Shown here: positions 16,774-25,135 of the stretch, one piece after another | Position numbering within the stretch: the stretch's first letter is position 1 | Layout: each line of letters starts with the position of its first letter | Assembly: GCF_003315595.1 (NCBI RefSeq) | Contig: NZ_QNQU01000005.1 | Coordinates: 205,742-269,741 of the forward strand | DNA: 64,000 nucleotides | Direction of reading: 5' to 3' | Source of the DNA: Pedobacter miscanthi | GTDB taxonomy: Bacteria > Bacteroidota > Bacteroidia > Sphingobacteriales > Sphingobacteriaceae | The notes under the pieces: model-generated | What the model saw: only the letters and a program-made list of their open reading frames with translations | Told to the model about the DNA's origin: nothing | Databases searched by the model: none | Made by a program: the position numbers and the translations under genes

Positions 16774-17253
16774 ATGAAATTCAGAAACCTACTTTTAATC
16801 TTATTATTAGCCCTAACTTTTCAGGTAAAAGCACAGCAGCCAACTTTGTTGCCCCAATTTACTTTCTACCGTCTGGATGGAAAAGCTTTTTCTAATACCG
16901 ATATCAAACAGGGGAAAAAGAACCTGTTTATTTTATTCGACTGTACCTGCGAGCATTGCCAGCGTGAAAGTAAAATCCTGAATACGAACTATGCCAAATT
17001 TAAGGATGTAAATATCTATATGATTACCATGGATGAGGGTTATATTATCCCCCAGTTTTTCGATTCTTATGCCAAAGGTTTAAATGCAAAACCAAATGTA
17101 TTGGTGCTGCAGGATAAAAAACGCATGTTTATTCCAACTTTCTTGCCGAAACAATACCCCGCAATGTACTTATACTCACCAGCCGGTAAATTATTGTTAT
17201 ACCAATCAGGTGATGGCGGTATTAAAAAGATGATTACCGCAGTAGGTAAATAA
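16774..17253 (+). CDS. Exported thioredoxin-fold protein with a CEHC active site
   Basis: A 159-residue protein. The signal peptide (residues 1-20, ending QVKAQ) points to the periplasm. The mature part is a TlpA/redoxin-like fold with LFILFDCTCEHCQRES, giving a CxxC pair at C59 and C62 plus an extra C57. A late Pro in the PAMYLYSPAGK segment fits the cis-proline loop. It probably reduces or oxidises exported protein thiols; the partner is unknown. It is monocistronic, ending at a strong bidirectional terminator. Confidence 0.7.
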   Translation: MKFRNLLLILLLALTFQVKAQQPTLLPQFTFYRLDGKAFSNTDIKQGKKNLFILFDCTCEHCQRESKILNTNYAKFKDVNIYMITMDEGYIIPQFFDSYAKGLNAKPNVLVLQDKKRMFIPTFLPKQYPAMYLYSPAGKLLLYQSGDGGIKKMITAVGK

Positions 17254-17268
17254 TATACCTTTTTTAGT

Positions 17269-17307
17269 CACAGATAAACACAAAACTCATATCTGTGTTT
17301 ATCTGTG
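17269..17307. terminator. Bidirectional terminator between redoxin and mntH
   Basis: CACAGATAAACACA pairs with TGTGTTTATCTGTG over 14 bp with an 11-base loop, between two convergent genes. A T run precedes it, which serves the leftward transcript. Confidence 0.7.
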
Positions 17308-17339
17308 AAAATCTGTGGTTGGTTATAAAAACCTAAAAT

Positions 17340-19205
17340 TTATCTGATAATCAGCACAGGAATATTTACTTTATGCCGTACTGAGTCAACCGTGGTACCA
17401 AAAATAAGGTCTTTTAAGCCTTTATGTCCGTGCGCACCCATTACCAATAATTCCATTTCGTTCCGGTTGCTAATATCGGCTATCGCTTTACCTGTGTTTC
17501 CGAAACCAATAAACGGGGTAGAATCGTAACCCAGATCTTCCAGATTGGTACGGTATTTTTCTAAGTTCTCCGCATCACTCATTGTTTCATGATCCATTAC
17601 ATCATTGCCATGGTAACGTGCAGCCGCAGTTTCAACCACATGGATCAGGTAATAATGCGCATCTTTACCACCCTGGATTAAAGCATGGCGAATGGTATTT
17701 TTATCATTTTTAGAAAAATCGACGGCAATACCAATGCGTTTGTAACTGATCTTGTCAATTTTACCAATATCCAAAGCATTTCCATGGGGAATAAGCGATC
17801 GGGAAGCATTCTTTTTCTTTTCTAATAAAGGGTGGAAAAAAACATAAAGCAATAAAAGCACGATCAGGATCAAAGCTGGGATTACAAATACATAAATCCA
17901 CCAGTTGTTGGCTTCTTTTGCCCAGCCACTTATTTCTTCGATAACAAGCTTTACATTCAATGCAATAATGGCTATGGCGCTTGCCCAGGCTAAAATTTTT
18001 ACCCAGGGCTTGATCGCGAAATCTTTCATCAGTTTTTTATCCGATGTAAAATGGATCAGGGGGATAATGGCGAAACCCAGCTGCAAACTTAAAACCACCT
18101 GACTTAAAACCAATAATCCGCCAAGGGCATCATCACCATAATGCAGAATGGTAAAAAACGCAGGGATAATGGCCAGTAAACGGGTAATTAGCCGGCGTAA
18201 CCAGGGTTGTATCCTTAAATTAATATGGCCTTCCATAATAATCTGTCCCGCTAAAGTTCCGGTAACTGTAGAGCTTTGTCCGGCGGCAATTAACGCGATG
18301 GCAAAAAGGGCTGGGGCAACGCTCCCGAAAATGTTCGAAAGCAATTTATGCGCATCCTGTATTTCGGCCACTTCGTGCAGGCCGTTTTTATAAAAAGCTG
18401 CCGCGGCGAGGATCAAAATGGCGGCATTAACAAAAAAAGCGAGGTTTAGCGCTACTGTGGTATCAATCAGGTTAAATTTTAAGGCTTCTTTGATGCCTTT
18501 ATTGCTCCGTTCTATCTTTCTGGTTTGTACCAGAGAGGAGTGCAGGTACAGGTTGTGTGGCATTACGGTAGCACCAATAATCCCGATGGCAATATAAAGT
18601 GCATCACCATTTAAAATGGAGGGCTCAAAACCTTTTGCCACTTCTTTTATGGAGGGTTCAACAATAAACATTTCGACCAGAAAGGAAATCCCGACAATAA
18701 AAACCATTGATACAATAAAGCCTTCCATGGCCCTCATGCCTTTATTTAGTAGAAAAAGCAGTAAAATGGTATCGAAAATGGTAATGGAGATGCCCCAGAT
18801 GAGTGGTAAGCCAAATAAAAGCTGTAAACCGATGGCCATACCAATGATTTCGGCCAGATCACAGGCTATAATGGCCGTTTGTGCCAGGCCGAATAATGGA
18901 ATATTCGCCCAGCGCGGATAAGCCTGTTTTGAGGCTTGGGCTAAGTCTAAACCACGTACAATACCCAAACGGGCACTTAATGATTGTAACAGCAGCGCAA
19001 TAAGGTTTGACATGAGTAAAACCCATATCAGTTGGTAGCCAAATTTACTGCCACCGGCCAGATCGGTTGCCCAGTTGCCCGGATCCATGTAACCAACGCT
19101 GATTAAATAGGCCGGACCAATAAAAGCCAAAATCCTTTTCCAGCCTTTTCTTTTATCTGTATTTACACTCTGATGTACTTCACTTAACGATTCAGTTTTT
19201 GCCAT
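17340..19205 (-). CDS. mntH: NRAMP manganese/iron transporter fused to a universal stress (Usp) domain
   Basis: Residues 1-470 are an NRAMP proton-coupled divalent metal transporter with about eleven membrane helices. The metal-binding motifs are intact: DPGNW in helix 1 and MPHNLYLHS in helix 6. After a charged linker, residues 485-621 form a UspA-like domain (KRIGIAVDFSKNDKNTIRHAL) ending in the nucleotide-loop pattern GAHGHKGLKDLIFG. Bacterial MntH is normally about 410-440 residues, so the Usp domain is an addition, on the cytoplasmic side. The start overlaps the end of mntR by 14 bases. Import of Mn2+ is the likely role, under MntR control. Confidence 0.92.
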   Translation of the reverse strand: MAKTESLSEVHQSVNTDKRKGWKRILAFIGPAYLISVGYMDPGNWATDLAGGSKFGYQLIWVLLMSNLIALLLQSLSARLGIVRGLDLAQASKQAYPRWANIPLFGLAQTAIIACDLAEIIGMAIGLQLLFGLPLIWGISITIFDTILLLFLLNKGMRAMEGFIVSMVFIVGISFLVEMFIVEPSIKEVAKGFEPSILNGDALYIAIGIIGATVMPHNLYLHSSLVQTRKIERSNKGIKEALKFNLIDTTVALNLAFFVNAAILILAAAAFYKNGLHEVAEIQDAHKLLSNIFGSVAPALFAIALIAAGQSSTVTGTLAGQIIMEGHINLRIQPWLRRLITRLLAIIPAFFTILHYGDDALGGLLVLSQVVLSLQLGFAIIPLIHFTSDKKLMKDFAIKPWVKILAWASAIAIIALNVKLVIEEISGWAKEANNWWIYVFVIPALILIVLLLLYVFFHPLLEKKKNASRSLIPHGNALDIGKIDKISYKRIGIAVDFSKNDKNTIRHALIQGGKDAHYYLIHVVETAAARYHGNDVMDHETMSDAENLEKYRTNLEDLGYDSTPFIGFGNTGKAIADISNRNEMELLVMGAHGHKGLKDLIFGTTVDSVRHKVNIPVLIIR

Positions 19206-19854
19206 TACTGCTGATTAAAATATGTTTTGCAACTTCTCTACTAATGTTAACTTGTTTATCGGATAATCTGATTTCTACTGAACCATCAAAATCGGTAACA
19301 TCACTAACCTGGATTTGTTTGCCCAAAGTAAGTCCCAGCTTTTCTAAATGTTTTAAAAATGCCGAACTGTGTTGACTAACACCGGTAATGGTGCCTGAAT
19401 CGCCCACTTTTAATTCGATGAGTTTAATAAACTGGGTTTTGGCAAAACGTCCGTTTTTATCGGGGATAGGATCACCATGTGGATCTGCTTTTGGGAAACC
19501 CAGAAACTCATCCAGTCTTTCAATCAGCTCAACGGACCTGATGTGTTCAAGCTCTTCGGCCACATCATGCACCTCATCCCACTTAAAATTTAATTTATCT
19601 ACCAAAAAAACTTCCCAAAGGCGGTGTTTGCGTACAATATCTATTGCGGTATTTTTTCCGGTCTCTGTTAATGTTACACCCTGGTATTTAATATAATCAA
19701 CCAAACCTTTATCAGCCAATTTCTTGATCATGTCTGTTACAGAAGCAGGTTTTGTTTGCATCTGCTCTGCAATCGCATTGGTTTGGACGTTTGTTGTGCG
19801 CTCTGCTAAATGATAAATTGTTTTTAGATAGTTCTCTTCCGTGTAACTTTGCAT
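19192..19854 (-). CDS. mntR: DtxR/MntR-family metal-dependent repressor
   Basis: A 220-residue metal sensor. The N-terminal winged helix-turn-helix (TEENYLKTIYHLAERTTNVQ, ASVTDMIKKLADKGLV) is followed by the dimerisation/metal-binding domain (HRLWEVFLVDKLNF, AEELEHIRSVELIERLDEFL) and a C-terminal FeoA/SH3-like domain from about residue 145. The Glu/His residues of EELEHI match the metal site of the family. The gene precedes and overlaps mntH, so with Mn2+ bound it probably shuts off its own operon. A DtxR-like operator lies 23 bases upstream. Iron specificity cannot be excluded, but the mntH partner favours manganese. Confidence 0.9.
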   Translation of the reverse strand: MQSYTEENYLKTIYHLAERTTNVQTNAIAEQMQTKPASVTDMIKKLADKGLVDYIKYQGVTLTETGKNTAIDIVRKHRLWEVFLVDKLNFKWDEVHDVAEELEHIRSVELIERLDEFLGFPKADPHGDPIPDKNGRFAKTQFIKLIELKVGDSGTITGVSQHSSAFLKHLEKLGLTLGKQIQVSDVTDFDGSVEIRLSDKQVNISREVAKHILISSNGKN

Positions 19855-19873
19855 TTATATTTATCTAATTAAA

Positions 19874-19893
19874 TTTTTAGGTAAATCTAAAAA
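19874..19893 (-). promoter_or_regulatory. Candidate MntR operator
   Basis: TTTTTAG and CTAAAAA form a 7-bp inverted repeat around GTAAAT. The inner 14 bases, TTAGGTAAATCTAA, match the DtxR/IdeR-type site TTAGGTTAGCCTAA at 11 of 14 positions. It lies just upstream of the mntR ATG, within the gap shared with the divergent Lrp gene. Confidence 0.6.
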
Positions 19894-19943
19894 TTTTTAT
19901 TTAAAATATATATGATAAATTATGTTAAAATTTAGAATATAAT

Positions 19944-19974
19944 TTGGTTATGTTTGTATTCTCAAATACCTTTA
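19944..19974 (+). promoter_or_regulatory. Probable promoter of the Lrp-like gene
   Basis: TTG, 20 bases, TACCTTTA (one mismatch from TAnnTTTG), ending seven bases before the ATG. Confidence 0.45.
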
Positions 19975-19981
19975 ACACCGT

Positions 19982-20452
19982 ATGGCATCTGAATTAGATA
20001 AAATTGATTTTAAAATTTTAAGGATTCTTCAAGAGAATGGAAGAATTACCAATTTACTTTTATCCCAGGAAATTGGTTTATCGCCTGCACCAACTTTAGA
20101 GCGTGTGCGCAAGCTCGAAATGGCAGGATATATTAAAAGTTATCATGCCTTGGTTGATGAAGAAAAACTGGGTTTGGGTATCAAAACTTTTATCCAGATC
20201 CAACTCGATTTTCATAAAAATAATACCATCCAGATTTTTCTGGATGAAGTAAACCAGATCAAGGAAATTACGGAGTGCCACCACGTAACCGGGCAGGCCG
20301 ATTTTCTGTTAAAGGTTTATGTAAAGGATATTAAAGCGTACGAACGTTTAATTATGGATAAAATCAGTAAGATTTCTGTAGTGAAAACCTTCCAGACGAT
20401 GATGATCATGTCTACCACGAAGAAAGAGCCGATTGTGCCTTTGGAGTACTAG
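19982..20452 (+). CDS. Lrp/AsnC-family transcriptional regulator
   Basis: A 156-residue regulator with the canonical layout: a winged helix-turn-helix (DKIDFKILRILQENGRITNL, LSPAPTLERVRKLEMAGYI) and a RAM/AsnC ligand-binding domain from about residue 70 (TFIQIQLDFHKN, ECHHVTGQADFLLKVYVKD). The GQADF segment is where amino acid effectors bind. It is divergent from mntR but no metabolic gene neighbours it, so its regulon cannot be inferred. A second Lrp-like gene lies at 39083. Confidence 0.9.
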   Translation: MASELDKIDFKILRILQENGRITNLLLSQEIGLSPAPTLERVRKLEMAGYIKSYHALVDEEKLGLGIKTFIQIQLDFHKNNTIQIFLDEVNQIKEITECHHVTGQADFLLKVYVKDIKAYERLIMDKISKISVVKTFQTMMIMSTTKKEPIVPLEY

Positions 20453-20486
20453 CATATTCTTTTTTAAGCAATTATTTAATAGAACG

Positions 20487-20570
20487 GTCGTCATCTCGAC
20501 TGGAACGCAGTGGAATGGAGAGATCTGTTGTAGATTTCTCGACTGCGTTGCACTTCGCTCGAAATGACGA
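20487..20570. repeat. CGTCATYTCGA palindromic repeat, full copy
   Basis: CGTCATCTCGACTGG...GGAATGGAGAGATCT, then AGATTTCTCGACTGCG...CTTCGCTCGAAATGACG. The halves form a long imperfect hairpin. It lies between the convergent Lrp-like and hydrolase genes. Confidence 0.8.
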
Positions 20571-20599
20571 TGAGTCTAGTAATGATGTATCGCTTAAAA

Positions 20600-21262
20600 T
20601 TAGTCTATTCCTATATTCAATATTATTTTCTCAATAATTCCTGAGATTTCCTTTGCGTTTTGATAAACCATAAAGTGCGTTCCATTATGGATCACGAAAT
20701 CGGGTTTTGCAATTTTAGAATACAATATCTTATCACTTGTACCATGGATGTGGTAAATCCGTTCAGGTATTGTTTTATTTCTCCAGCTTAATATACTTCC
20801 AATGGCCCATTTTAAGAAAAAGGGGTCAGTATCTTTAATAATTTTGCTGAGCAACGTTTTTTCGCTGCTTGATTTAGTGCCGAAATAATAATTCTGCGTG
20901 AGTTTATTTGAAGATTTTAACAGTTTGGCCAGAATAAATTTTAAAATGCCCAACCTTCCTGCAAAATGGTAAAGCGCCGGTAAATGATTGCGTAACATCG
21001 TACTCGAAATGATAATCGTGCTAACGGGGTTTAAAACCTTTGCTATTTCTACCGCGATCATTCCACCAAACGATACCCCAACCAAGGCAAAAGGTTGCGA
21101 TTGATCGATAATGCTACTTAACCTTTCGGCATAAGCAGCTAGTGATTCATCTTTAACCGGACTAATCCAATCTACATGAATGATATTGATTTTTTCGTTG
21201 AGCTTAAGTTTGGAAAAAATCCTTTTATCAGCACCTAAACCACTTATAAAGTAGGTATTCAT
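20600..21262 (-). CDS. Alpha/beta hydrolase
   Basis: A 220-residue cytoplasmic protein of the alpha/beta hydrolase fold. It opens with TYFISGLGADKRIF, has the nucleophile elbow GVSFGG near residue 64, and the late catalytic His in NGTHFMVYQNA. The acid is probably Asp in HIHGTSDKILY. The substrate is unknown. The start codon overlaps the stop of ung (TAATG), so they are co-translated in one operon. Confidence 0.8.
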   Translation of the reverse strand: MNTYFISGLGADKRIFSKLKLNEKINIIHVDWISPVKDESLAAYAERLSSIIDQSQPFALVGVSFGGMIAVEIAKVLNPVSTIIISSTMLRNHLPALYHFAGRLGILKFILAKLLKSSNKLTQNYYFGTKSSSEKTLLSKIIKDTDPFFLKWAIGSILSWRNKTIPERIYHIHGTSDKILYSKIAKPDFVIHNGTHFMVYQNAKEISGIIEKIILNIGID

Positions 21263-21942
21263 TACTCCGGCAGATTCCAGTCGATAGGGCTAAGGTTATT
21301 TTGCACCAAAAGCTGATTGGCTTTTGAGAAGTGTTTAGAACCGAAAAATCCATTATAGGCAGAAAAGGGTGACGGATGCGCCGCAGTAAGCACATAATGC
21401 TTTTTCTGATCAATTAAAGCTGCTTTTTGTTGTGCATACTTACCCCATAAGAGAAAAACGATATGTTCGCGTTTTTGAGACAAAGCTTTAATAATTTCAT
21501 CAGTAAAAATTTCCCAGCCCCGGTTCTGATGTGAGCCGGCTTCCGAAGCGCGGACGGTTAAAGTTGCATTCAGCAATAGCACACCCTGCTCAGCCCAATG
21601 GGTTAAATGGCCATGGTTGGGTGTTTTAAAACCTTCAATATCGGTTTCCAGTTCTTTATAGATATTTTTTAACGATGGCGGAACAGCTATGCCCCGTTGT
21701 ACAGAAAAAGATAAGCCATGTGCCTGCCCGGCACCATGATAAGGATCCTGACCTAAAATCACCACTTTAACCTGATCGAAGGGTGTAGTATTTAATGCAT
21801 TGAAAATATCAGCACCTTTCGGATATACCGTTGCACCATTTTGTTTTTCCTCCTGTAAAAAAGACTTCAGGCTTTTCATGTAGTCTTTTTCAAATTCTTC
21901 TTCTAAAATGGCTAACCAACCTGGTTCTAATGCTGCAGACAT
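21262..21942 (-). CDS. ung: Uracil-DNA glycosylase, family 1
   Basis: Removes uracil from DNA in base-excision repair. The 226 residues carry both diagnostic motifs: [20 protein letters not shown] with catalytic Asp66, and the C-terminal [13 protein letters not shown] with His189. [17 protein letters not shown], the uracil-contacting region, is also present. Length matches the family. The gene overlaps the downstream hydrolase by one base. Confidence 0.96.
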   Translation of the reverse strand: MSAALEPGWLAILEEEFEKDYMKSLKSFLQEEKQNGATVYPKGADIFNALNTTPFDQVKVVILGQDPYHGAGQAHGLSFSVQRGIAVPPSLKNIYKELETDIEGFKTPNHGHLTHWAEQGVLLLNATLTVRASEAGSHQNRGWEIFTDEIIKALSQKREHIVFLLWGKYAQQKAALIDQKKHYVLTAAHPSPFSAYNGFFGSKHFSKANQLLVQNNLSPIDWNLPE

Positions 21943-21949
21943 AGTATTG

Positions 21950-21984
21950 ATGTAAAATGTAATGATGTAAGATGTATGATGTTT
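21950..21984. repeat. GATGTAAAATGTAATGATGTAAGATG low-complexity tract
   Basis: Units of the type ATGTAA and ATGATG, repeated four or five times directly before ung. It belongs to the class of diverse minisatellite-like tracts seen throughout the window. Confidence 0.5.
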
Positions 21985-22082
21985 TTTTGGTTAATAGTTC
22001 ATGTCTTGGATGGTTTAGCATAAGCCAATAGGCTATCTACCATGAGCCATCAAACTATGAACCATAAACTCACTCAAAAAGT

Positions 22083-22601
22083 TTAAGATTTTTTCTTGTA
22101 AATCGCTAATAAATCACCTTCTAAAGATGTTTTAGGACCTTCGATGATACGGCCTAATTCATTTCCTTTTTTATCAAACACAATAAATGTAGGTACCCTC
22201 GAAATGTCCAGACCATCCAAAATGCCGTTTTCAGCTTTTTTATTTCCGTCAACAGCAATAATTTCTACATTTTTTTCTTTAAAATGCAGGGCATCTAAAA
22301 TTTTAAAGAAGTTTGGTACGTTTGCTTTGCTGTCGCCACACCATGTGCCTAAAACTATCTTGATTTTTTCATTTTTAACCAGTTTTTTTAGTTCAATCAT
22401 AGTTGCTGCATCTGGAACGTAGGCAGCATAAAGTGGATCGTACATCTCCTTAAATTCAGGGAAAGTGGTAATTCCCTCGCGGGTGCAGGCGTTGATCAGG
22501 ATATCTTTATTGTGGACTTGATCGTGGATTTTTTTATTAACTTCTTGTGCAGAAACGTTCATTGCAAGTACGATTAGGGTTATGGATAATAGGAATTTCA
22601 T
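22083..22601 (-). CDS. Exported thioredoxin-like protein with a CxxS site
   Basis: A 172-residue periplasmic protein: signal peptide to about residue 19 (AMNVSAQ), then a thioredoxin fold. The active-site region reads GTWCGDSKANVP, so W87-C88-G-D-S91 replaces the usual WCxxC and the resolving cysteine is missing. The cis-Pro is present in ISRVPTFIVF. One further cysteine (C39) is near the N-terminus. A CxxS protein can form mixed disulfides but cannot act as a simple dithiol reductase. Many Bacteroidota homologues seem to share WCGDS. Monocistronic. Confidence 0.75.
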   Translation of the reverse strand: MKFLLSITLIVLAMNVSAQEVNKKIHDQVHNKDILINACTREGITTFPEFKEMYDPLYAAYVPDAATMIELKKLVKNEKIKIVLGTWCGDSKANVPNFFKILDALHFKEKNVEIIAVDGNKKAENGILDGLDISRVPTFIVFDKKGNELGRIIEGPKTSLEGDLLAIYKKKS

Positions 22602-22681
22602 AGCGGTATGATGGTTTTTTGTTGCTTTTAAATTTTTAATGAAATTATTGTTTTAAAATCTAATTTCTGCCATTTAAACAC

Positions 22682-22689
22682 GATATTTG
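22682..22689 (+). promoter_or_regulatory. Possible -7 box GATATTTG
   Basis: One mismatch from TAnnTTTG, 26 bases before the ATG of the membrane protein at 22716. Confidence 0.35.
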
Positions 22690-22715
22690 CAAAAAAAATT
22701 ATTAGAATAAAATTT

Positions 22716-23255
22716 ATGCCAAATATTATCAGATTAATTGCGGGGTTTGCTTTATTGGGTGGCGCAGTAGCTTTATTTGTTTTCGGTTTCTGGCCTTGGG
22801 GCATTATTGCCATTTTATTAGGAATAGTTGTGCTGGTAACTTATTTCTTCAATGAAAATATGCTGTTGGCCCAATGGTTTCTTAGAAAAGACAACATGCC
22901 TAAAGCAAAAATGTTTTTAAACCGCATTACCGATTACGAAAAACAGTTGATTAAAGCACAGCACGGTTATTATAACTTATTGATTGGTTTAATCGAAAGC
23001 CGCACTGCACCGATGCAGAGTGAAAAATATTTTAAAAAGTCGCTTGCTTTGGGCATGCACATGGATCATAATGTTGCCCTGGCTAAATTAAGCTTAGCTG
23101 GTATAGCAATGGCAAAACGTAATAAACGCGAAGCAACCATGTACCTTGCAGAAGCAAAAAAAGCAGATAAGAATAAGTTATTGGCCGATCAGATTAAACA
23201 GATGAAAGATCAGATGGGCATGATGGACAAGCAACAACAGGTTCGTTACAGATAG
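22716..23255 (+). CDS. Small membrane protein with TPR-like C-terminal helices
   Basis: 179 residues. Two adjacent hydrophobic helices (residues 4-24 and 27-45, around FGFWPWGIIAILLG) anchor a cytoplasmic part made of about four paired helices with TPR-like spacing (AQWFLRKDNMPKAKMFLNR, ALAKLSLAGIAMAKRNKREA). No catalytic motif is seen. TPR proteins scaffold protein-protein contacts. I do not recognise the family beyond its being conserved-looking in this group. Confidence 0.7.
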   Translation: MPNIIRLIAGFALLGGAVALFVFGFWPWGIIAILLGIVVLVTYFFNENMLLAQWFLRKDNMPKAKMFLNRITDYEKQLIKAQHGYYNLLIGLIESRTAPMQSEKYFKKSLALGMHMDHNVALAKLSLAGIAMAKRNKREATMYLAEAKKADKNKLLADQIKQMKDQMGMMDKQQQVRYR

Positions 23256-23315
23256 TATTAAACGTATTCGTTTGAAGCCATTTCATAATTGAGATGGCTT
23301 TTTTTATGGAGAAAA

Positions 23316-23393
23316 CGTCATTTCGAGCGAAGTCGAGAAATCTACCTTGAGATGGATCTCTCCACTCCACTATGTTCCGGTCGAGATGACGAC
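23316..23393. repeat. CGTCATTTCGA palindromic repeat, full copy
   Basis: CGTCATTTCGAGCGAAGTCG...AGATGGATCTCTCCACTCC...GGTCGAGATGACG. Same family as at 20487 and 54546, in the opposite orientation, and again between convergent genes. Confidence 0.8.
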
Positions 23394-23432
23394 CCTTTAG
23401 TATTGGAAACGATGCAAATACTGATGCCATAA

Positions 23433-23930
23433 TTACAAAGGATCCCTTCCGATAAACCTTTCTTCACCTAATAAAAAACCAATTGCTTTGTTAACATTCT
23501 TCTCTACCGATTCATCCGTTTTAAGGTTGGCTATGTAACGAACAATTTCTTTTTGCAGGTAAGGGGCGAGGCTATCGAATATATCTTTTGCTTTTTTATT
23601 TCCCGCTAAGGCCTGCTCCAATTTTGGATTCATTTCAATGAAACGTTCTTCAGCATCAAATTCAATTTCGAAAATAGCATTATCGCCAATATCCTTCTTA
23701 GCAGCTTTTCGCATCGGCGTGTTGAGATACAAACGCCAATCGCCGGCATATTTTACCAGAGTCTGTTTAAACTCATGGCCATCAATTTTCATGATAACGG
23801 GTAATTGTCCTTTATTTTTACCTGCCTGTTTAAAGATATATTCCAAGGTTTTTACGGGTATAAAAACAAAGGGGTTAATGCCTATAATTTTAATCTCAGC
23901 CTTAAAAGGTTTAGGTTTTTTGATCTCCAT
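23433..23930 (-). CDS. YdeI/OmpD-associated family protein (DUF1905)
   Basis: 165 residues with two modules. Residues 8-95 fit DUF1905 (AEIKIIGINPFVFIPVKTLE, then LPVIMKIDGHEFKQTLVKY and the GDNAIFEIEFD strand). Residues 105-160 fit the bacteriocin-protection / OmdA helical module (IFDSLAPYLQKEIVRYIANL, KTDESVEKNVNKAIGFLLG). No enzymatic activity is established for the family. It is monocistronic and converges on the membrane protein gene. Confidence 0.8.
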   Translation of the reverse strand: MEIKKPKPFKAEIKIIGINPFVFIPVKTLEYIFKQAGKNKGQLPVIMKIDGHEFKQTLVKYAGDWRLYLNTPMRKAAKKDIGDNAIFEIEFDAEERFIEMNPKLEQALAGNKKAKDIFDSLAPYLQKEIVRYIANLKTDESVEKNVNKAIGFLLGEERFIGRDPL

Positions 23931-24106
23931 TGTTTAAAGATATTGCGTTTCATTAAAAATCCATAATCATAAATCACTAAACCTTATCTCTGCGACTACG
24001 TTTATATTCATCGCCAGCCGCTAAGCGCCTTTCGCTCTGCGCTCTTCTTAAAAAATCAAAACCAAATGCCATTTTTCATTGTAGTTTATATAAAAATCTT
24101 AATCCC

Positions 24107-24661
24107 ATGGCAACATCACAAGAAGGAAGTACAAACAATACTCAGGAAGAAAATAATATTAAAGATCTTGGTGGCAAAGCAGCCATCGAAAAACTCAGAG
24201 AACTGGCAGATAAGGCCGAAAGCTGTTTTTTCTGTACCAATATTAAAACGGGTATTCCATTATCAGTTAGGCCAATGGCTATCCAGCAGGTCGACGATGA
24301 AGGTAATATCTGGTTTATGAGCATGAAAGACAGTCATAAAAATGAAGAGATTTCTACTGATCCCTTTACCCATTTATTATTTCAGGCGGGCGCACATTCG
24401 GGCTTTGTTAATATTTATGGTATTTCAGAAATCAGCAGAGATCAGGCTAAGATTGATGAACTTTGGAGTCCGTTTATTAAAACCTGGTTTCAGGGAGGAA
24501 AAGACGATCCGAATATTACACTGATTAAAGTAATCCCTTCTGAAGGATACTATTGGGATACAAAACACGGAACTGCTGTAGCATTTTTGAAAATGGCAGC
24601 ATCCGTAATTACCGGAAAAACAATGGATGATTCGGTAGAAGGAACTTTGGAGGTGGATTAA
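24107..24661 (+). CDS. Pyridoxamine 5'-phosphate oxidase-like general stress protein
   Basis: A 184-residue protein of the flavin-binding split-barrel fold, general stress protein 26 type. A charged N-terminal tail of about 20 residues leads to IEKLRELADKAESCFFCTNI, then PLSVRPMAIQQVDDEGNIWF and the late DELWSPFIKTWFQGGKDDPN, which is the typical wording of the group. Homologues bind FMN or FAD; substrates are generally unknown. Monocistronic. Confidence 0.85.
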   Translation: MATSQEGSTNNTQEENNIKDLGGKAAIEKLRELADKAESCFFCTNIKTGIPLSVRPMAIQQVDDEGNIWFMSMKDSHKNEEISTDPFTHLLFQAGAHSGFVNIYGISEISRDQAKIDELWSPFIKTWFQGGKDDPNITLIKVIPSEGYYWDTKHGTAVAFLKMAASVITGKTMDDSVEGTLEVD

Positions 24662-24755
24662 GCTAATCGTCATGCTGAATTTATTTCATTAGCTATTTCC
24701 ATTGTTTTTTAATTGTCTAATGGCTACTTCGTGGTCAGCATCTAGCTCGAGTAGA

Positions 24756-24774
24756 CCCTGAAATGAATTCAGGG
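24756..24774. terminator. CCCTGAA hairpin between convergent genes
   Basis: CCCTGAA and TTCAGGG pair over 7 bp around ATGAA, followed by GTGACG. The surrounding GTCAGCATC and TCAGGGTGACG wording is that of a dispersed repeat. Confidence 0.4.
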
Positions 24775-24785
24775 TGACGTATAGT

Positions 24786-24998
24786 TTATTTGTCTCCTAA
24801 ATAATCGAATCCTTCAAATTCTTCTCTTTGAGCTCTTTTGCTTAAGATATCTTCATCTTCAGCCTGGTTTCTTGAGAAAAATAAGGCTTCGGCCTGGATT
24901 CTTTTTATTAATTGGCGAACTAAAGTTAAATCAAAAGCATCTTTGCTTAATTTAATGCAGTATTCTCTTTCGTTGATTTCTAAACTTGACGTATTCAT
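24786..24998 (-). CDS. Small conserved protein of unknown function
   Basis: 70 residues, charged, with a helix of FDLTLVRQLIKRIQAEALFF and an acidic tail (EDEDILSKRAQREEFEGFDY). No known motif. Codon use and a sensible ATG support it as real. The neighbours converge or are separated by a terminator, so it is monocistronic. Confidence 0.6.
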   Translation of the reverse strand: MNTSSLEINEREYCIKLSKDAFDLTLVRQLIKRIQAEALFFSRNQAEDEDILSKRAQREEFEGFDYLGDK

Positions 24999-25035
24999 AA
25001 GGCAATGATTTATTTATCGATTGCTGTAAATATAG

Positions 25036-25070
25036 AAAAGGCTTGCTAAACAATTGTTAGCAAGCCTTTT
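25036..25070. terminator. lysS terminator
   Basis: AAAAGGCTTGCTAA and TTAGCAAGCCTTTT pair over 14 bp with a 7-base loop. Read leftward it follows the lysS stop by about 65 bases and ends in a T run. Confidence 0.85.
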
Positions 25071-25135
25071 AAGTTTTTGTTATGTTTGTGTTAACACTAA
25101 AAGCGTATTTTCACCGTTAGGAAAGCCTTTTTTAA

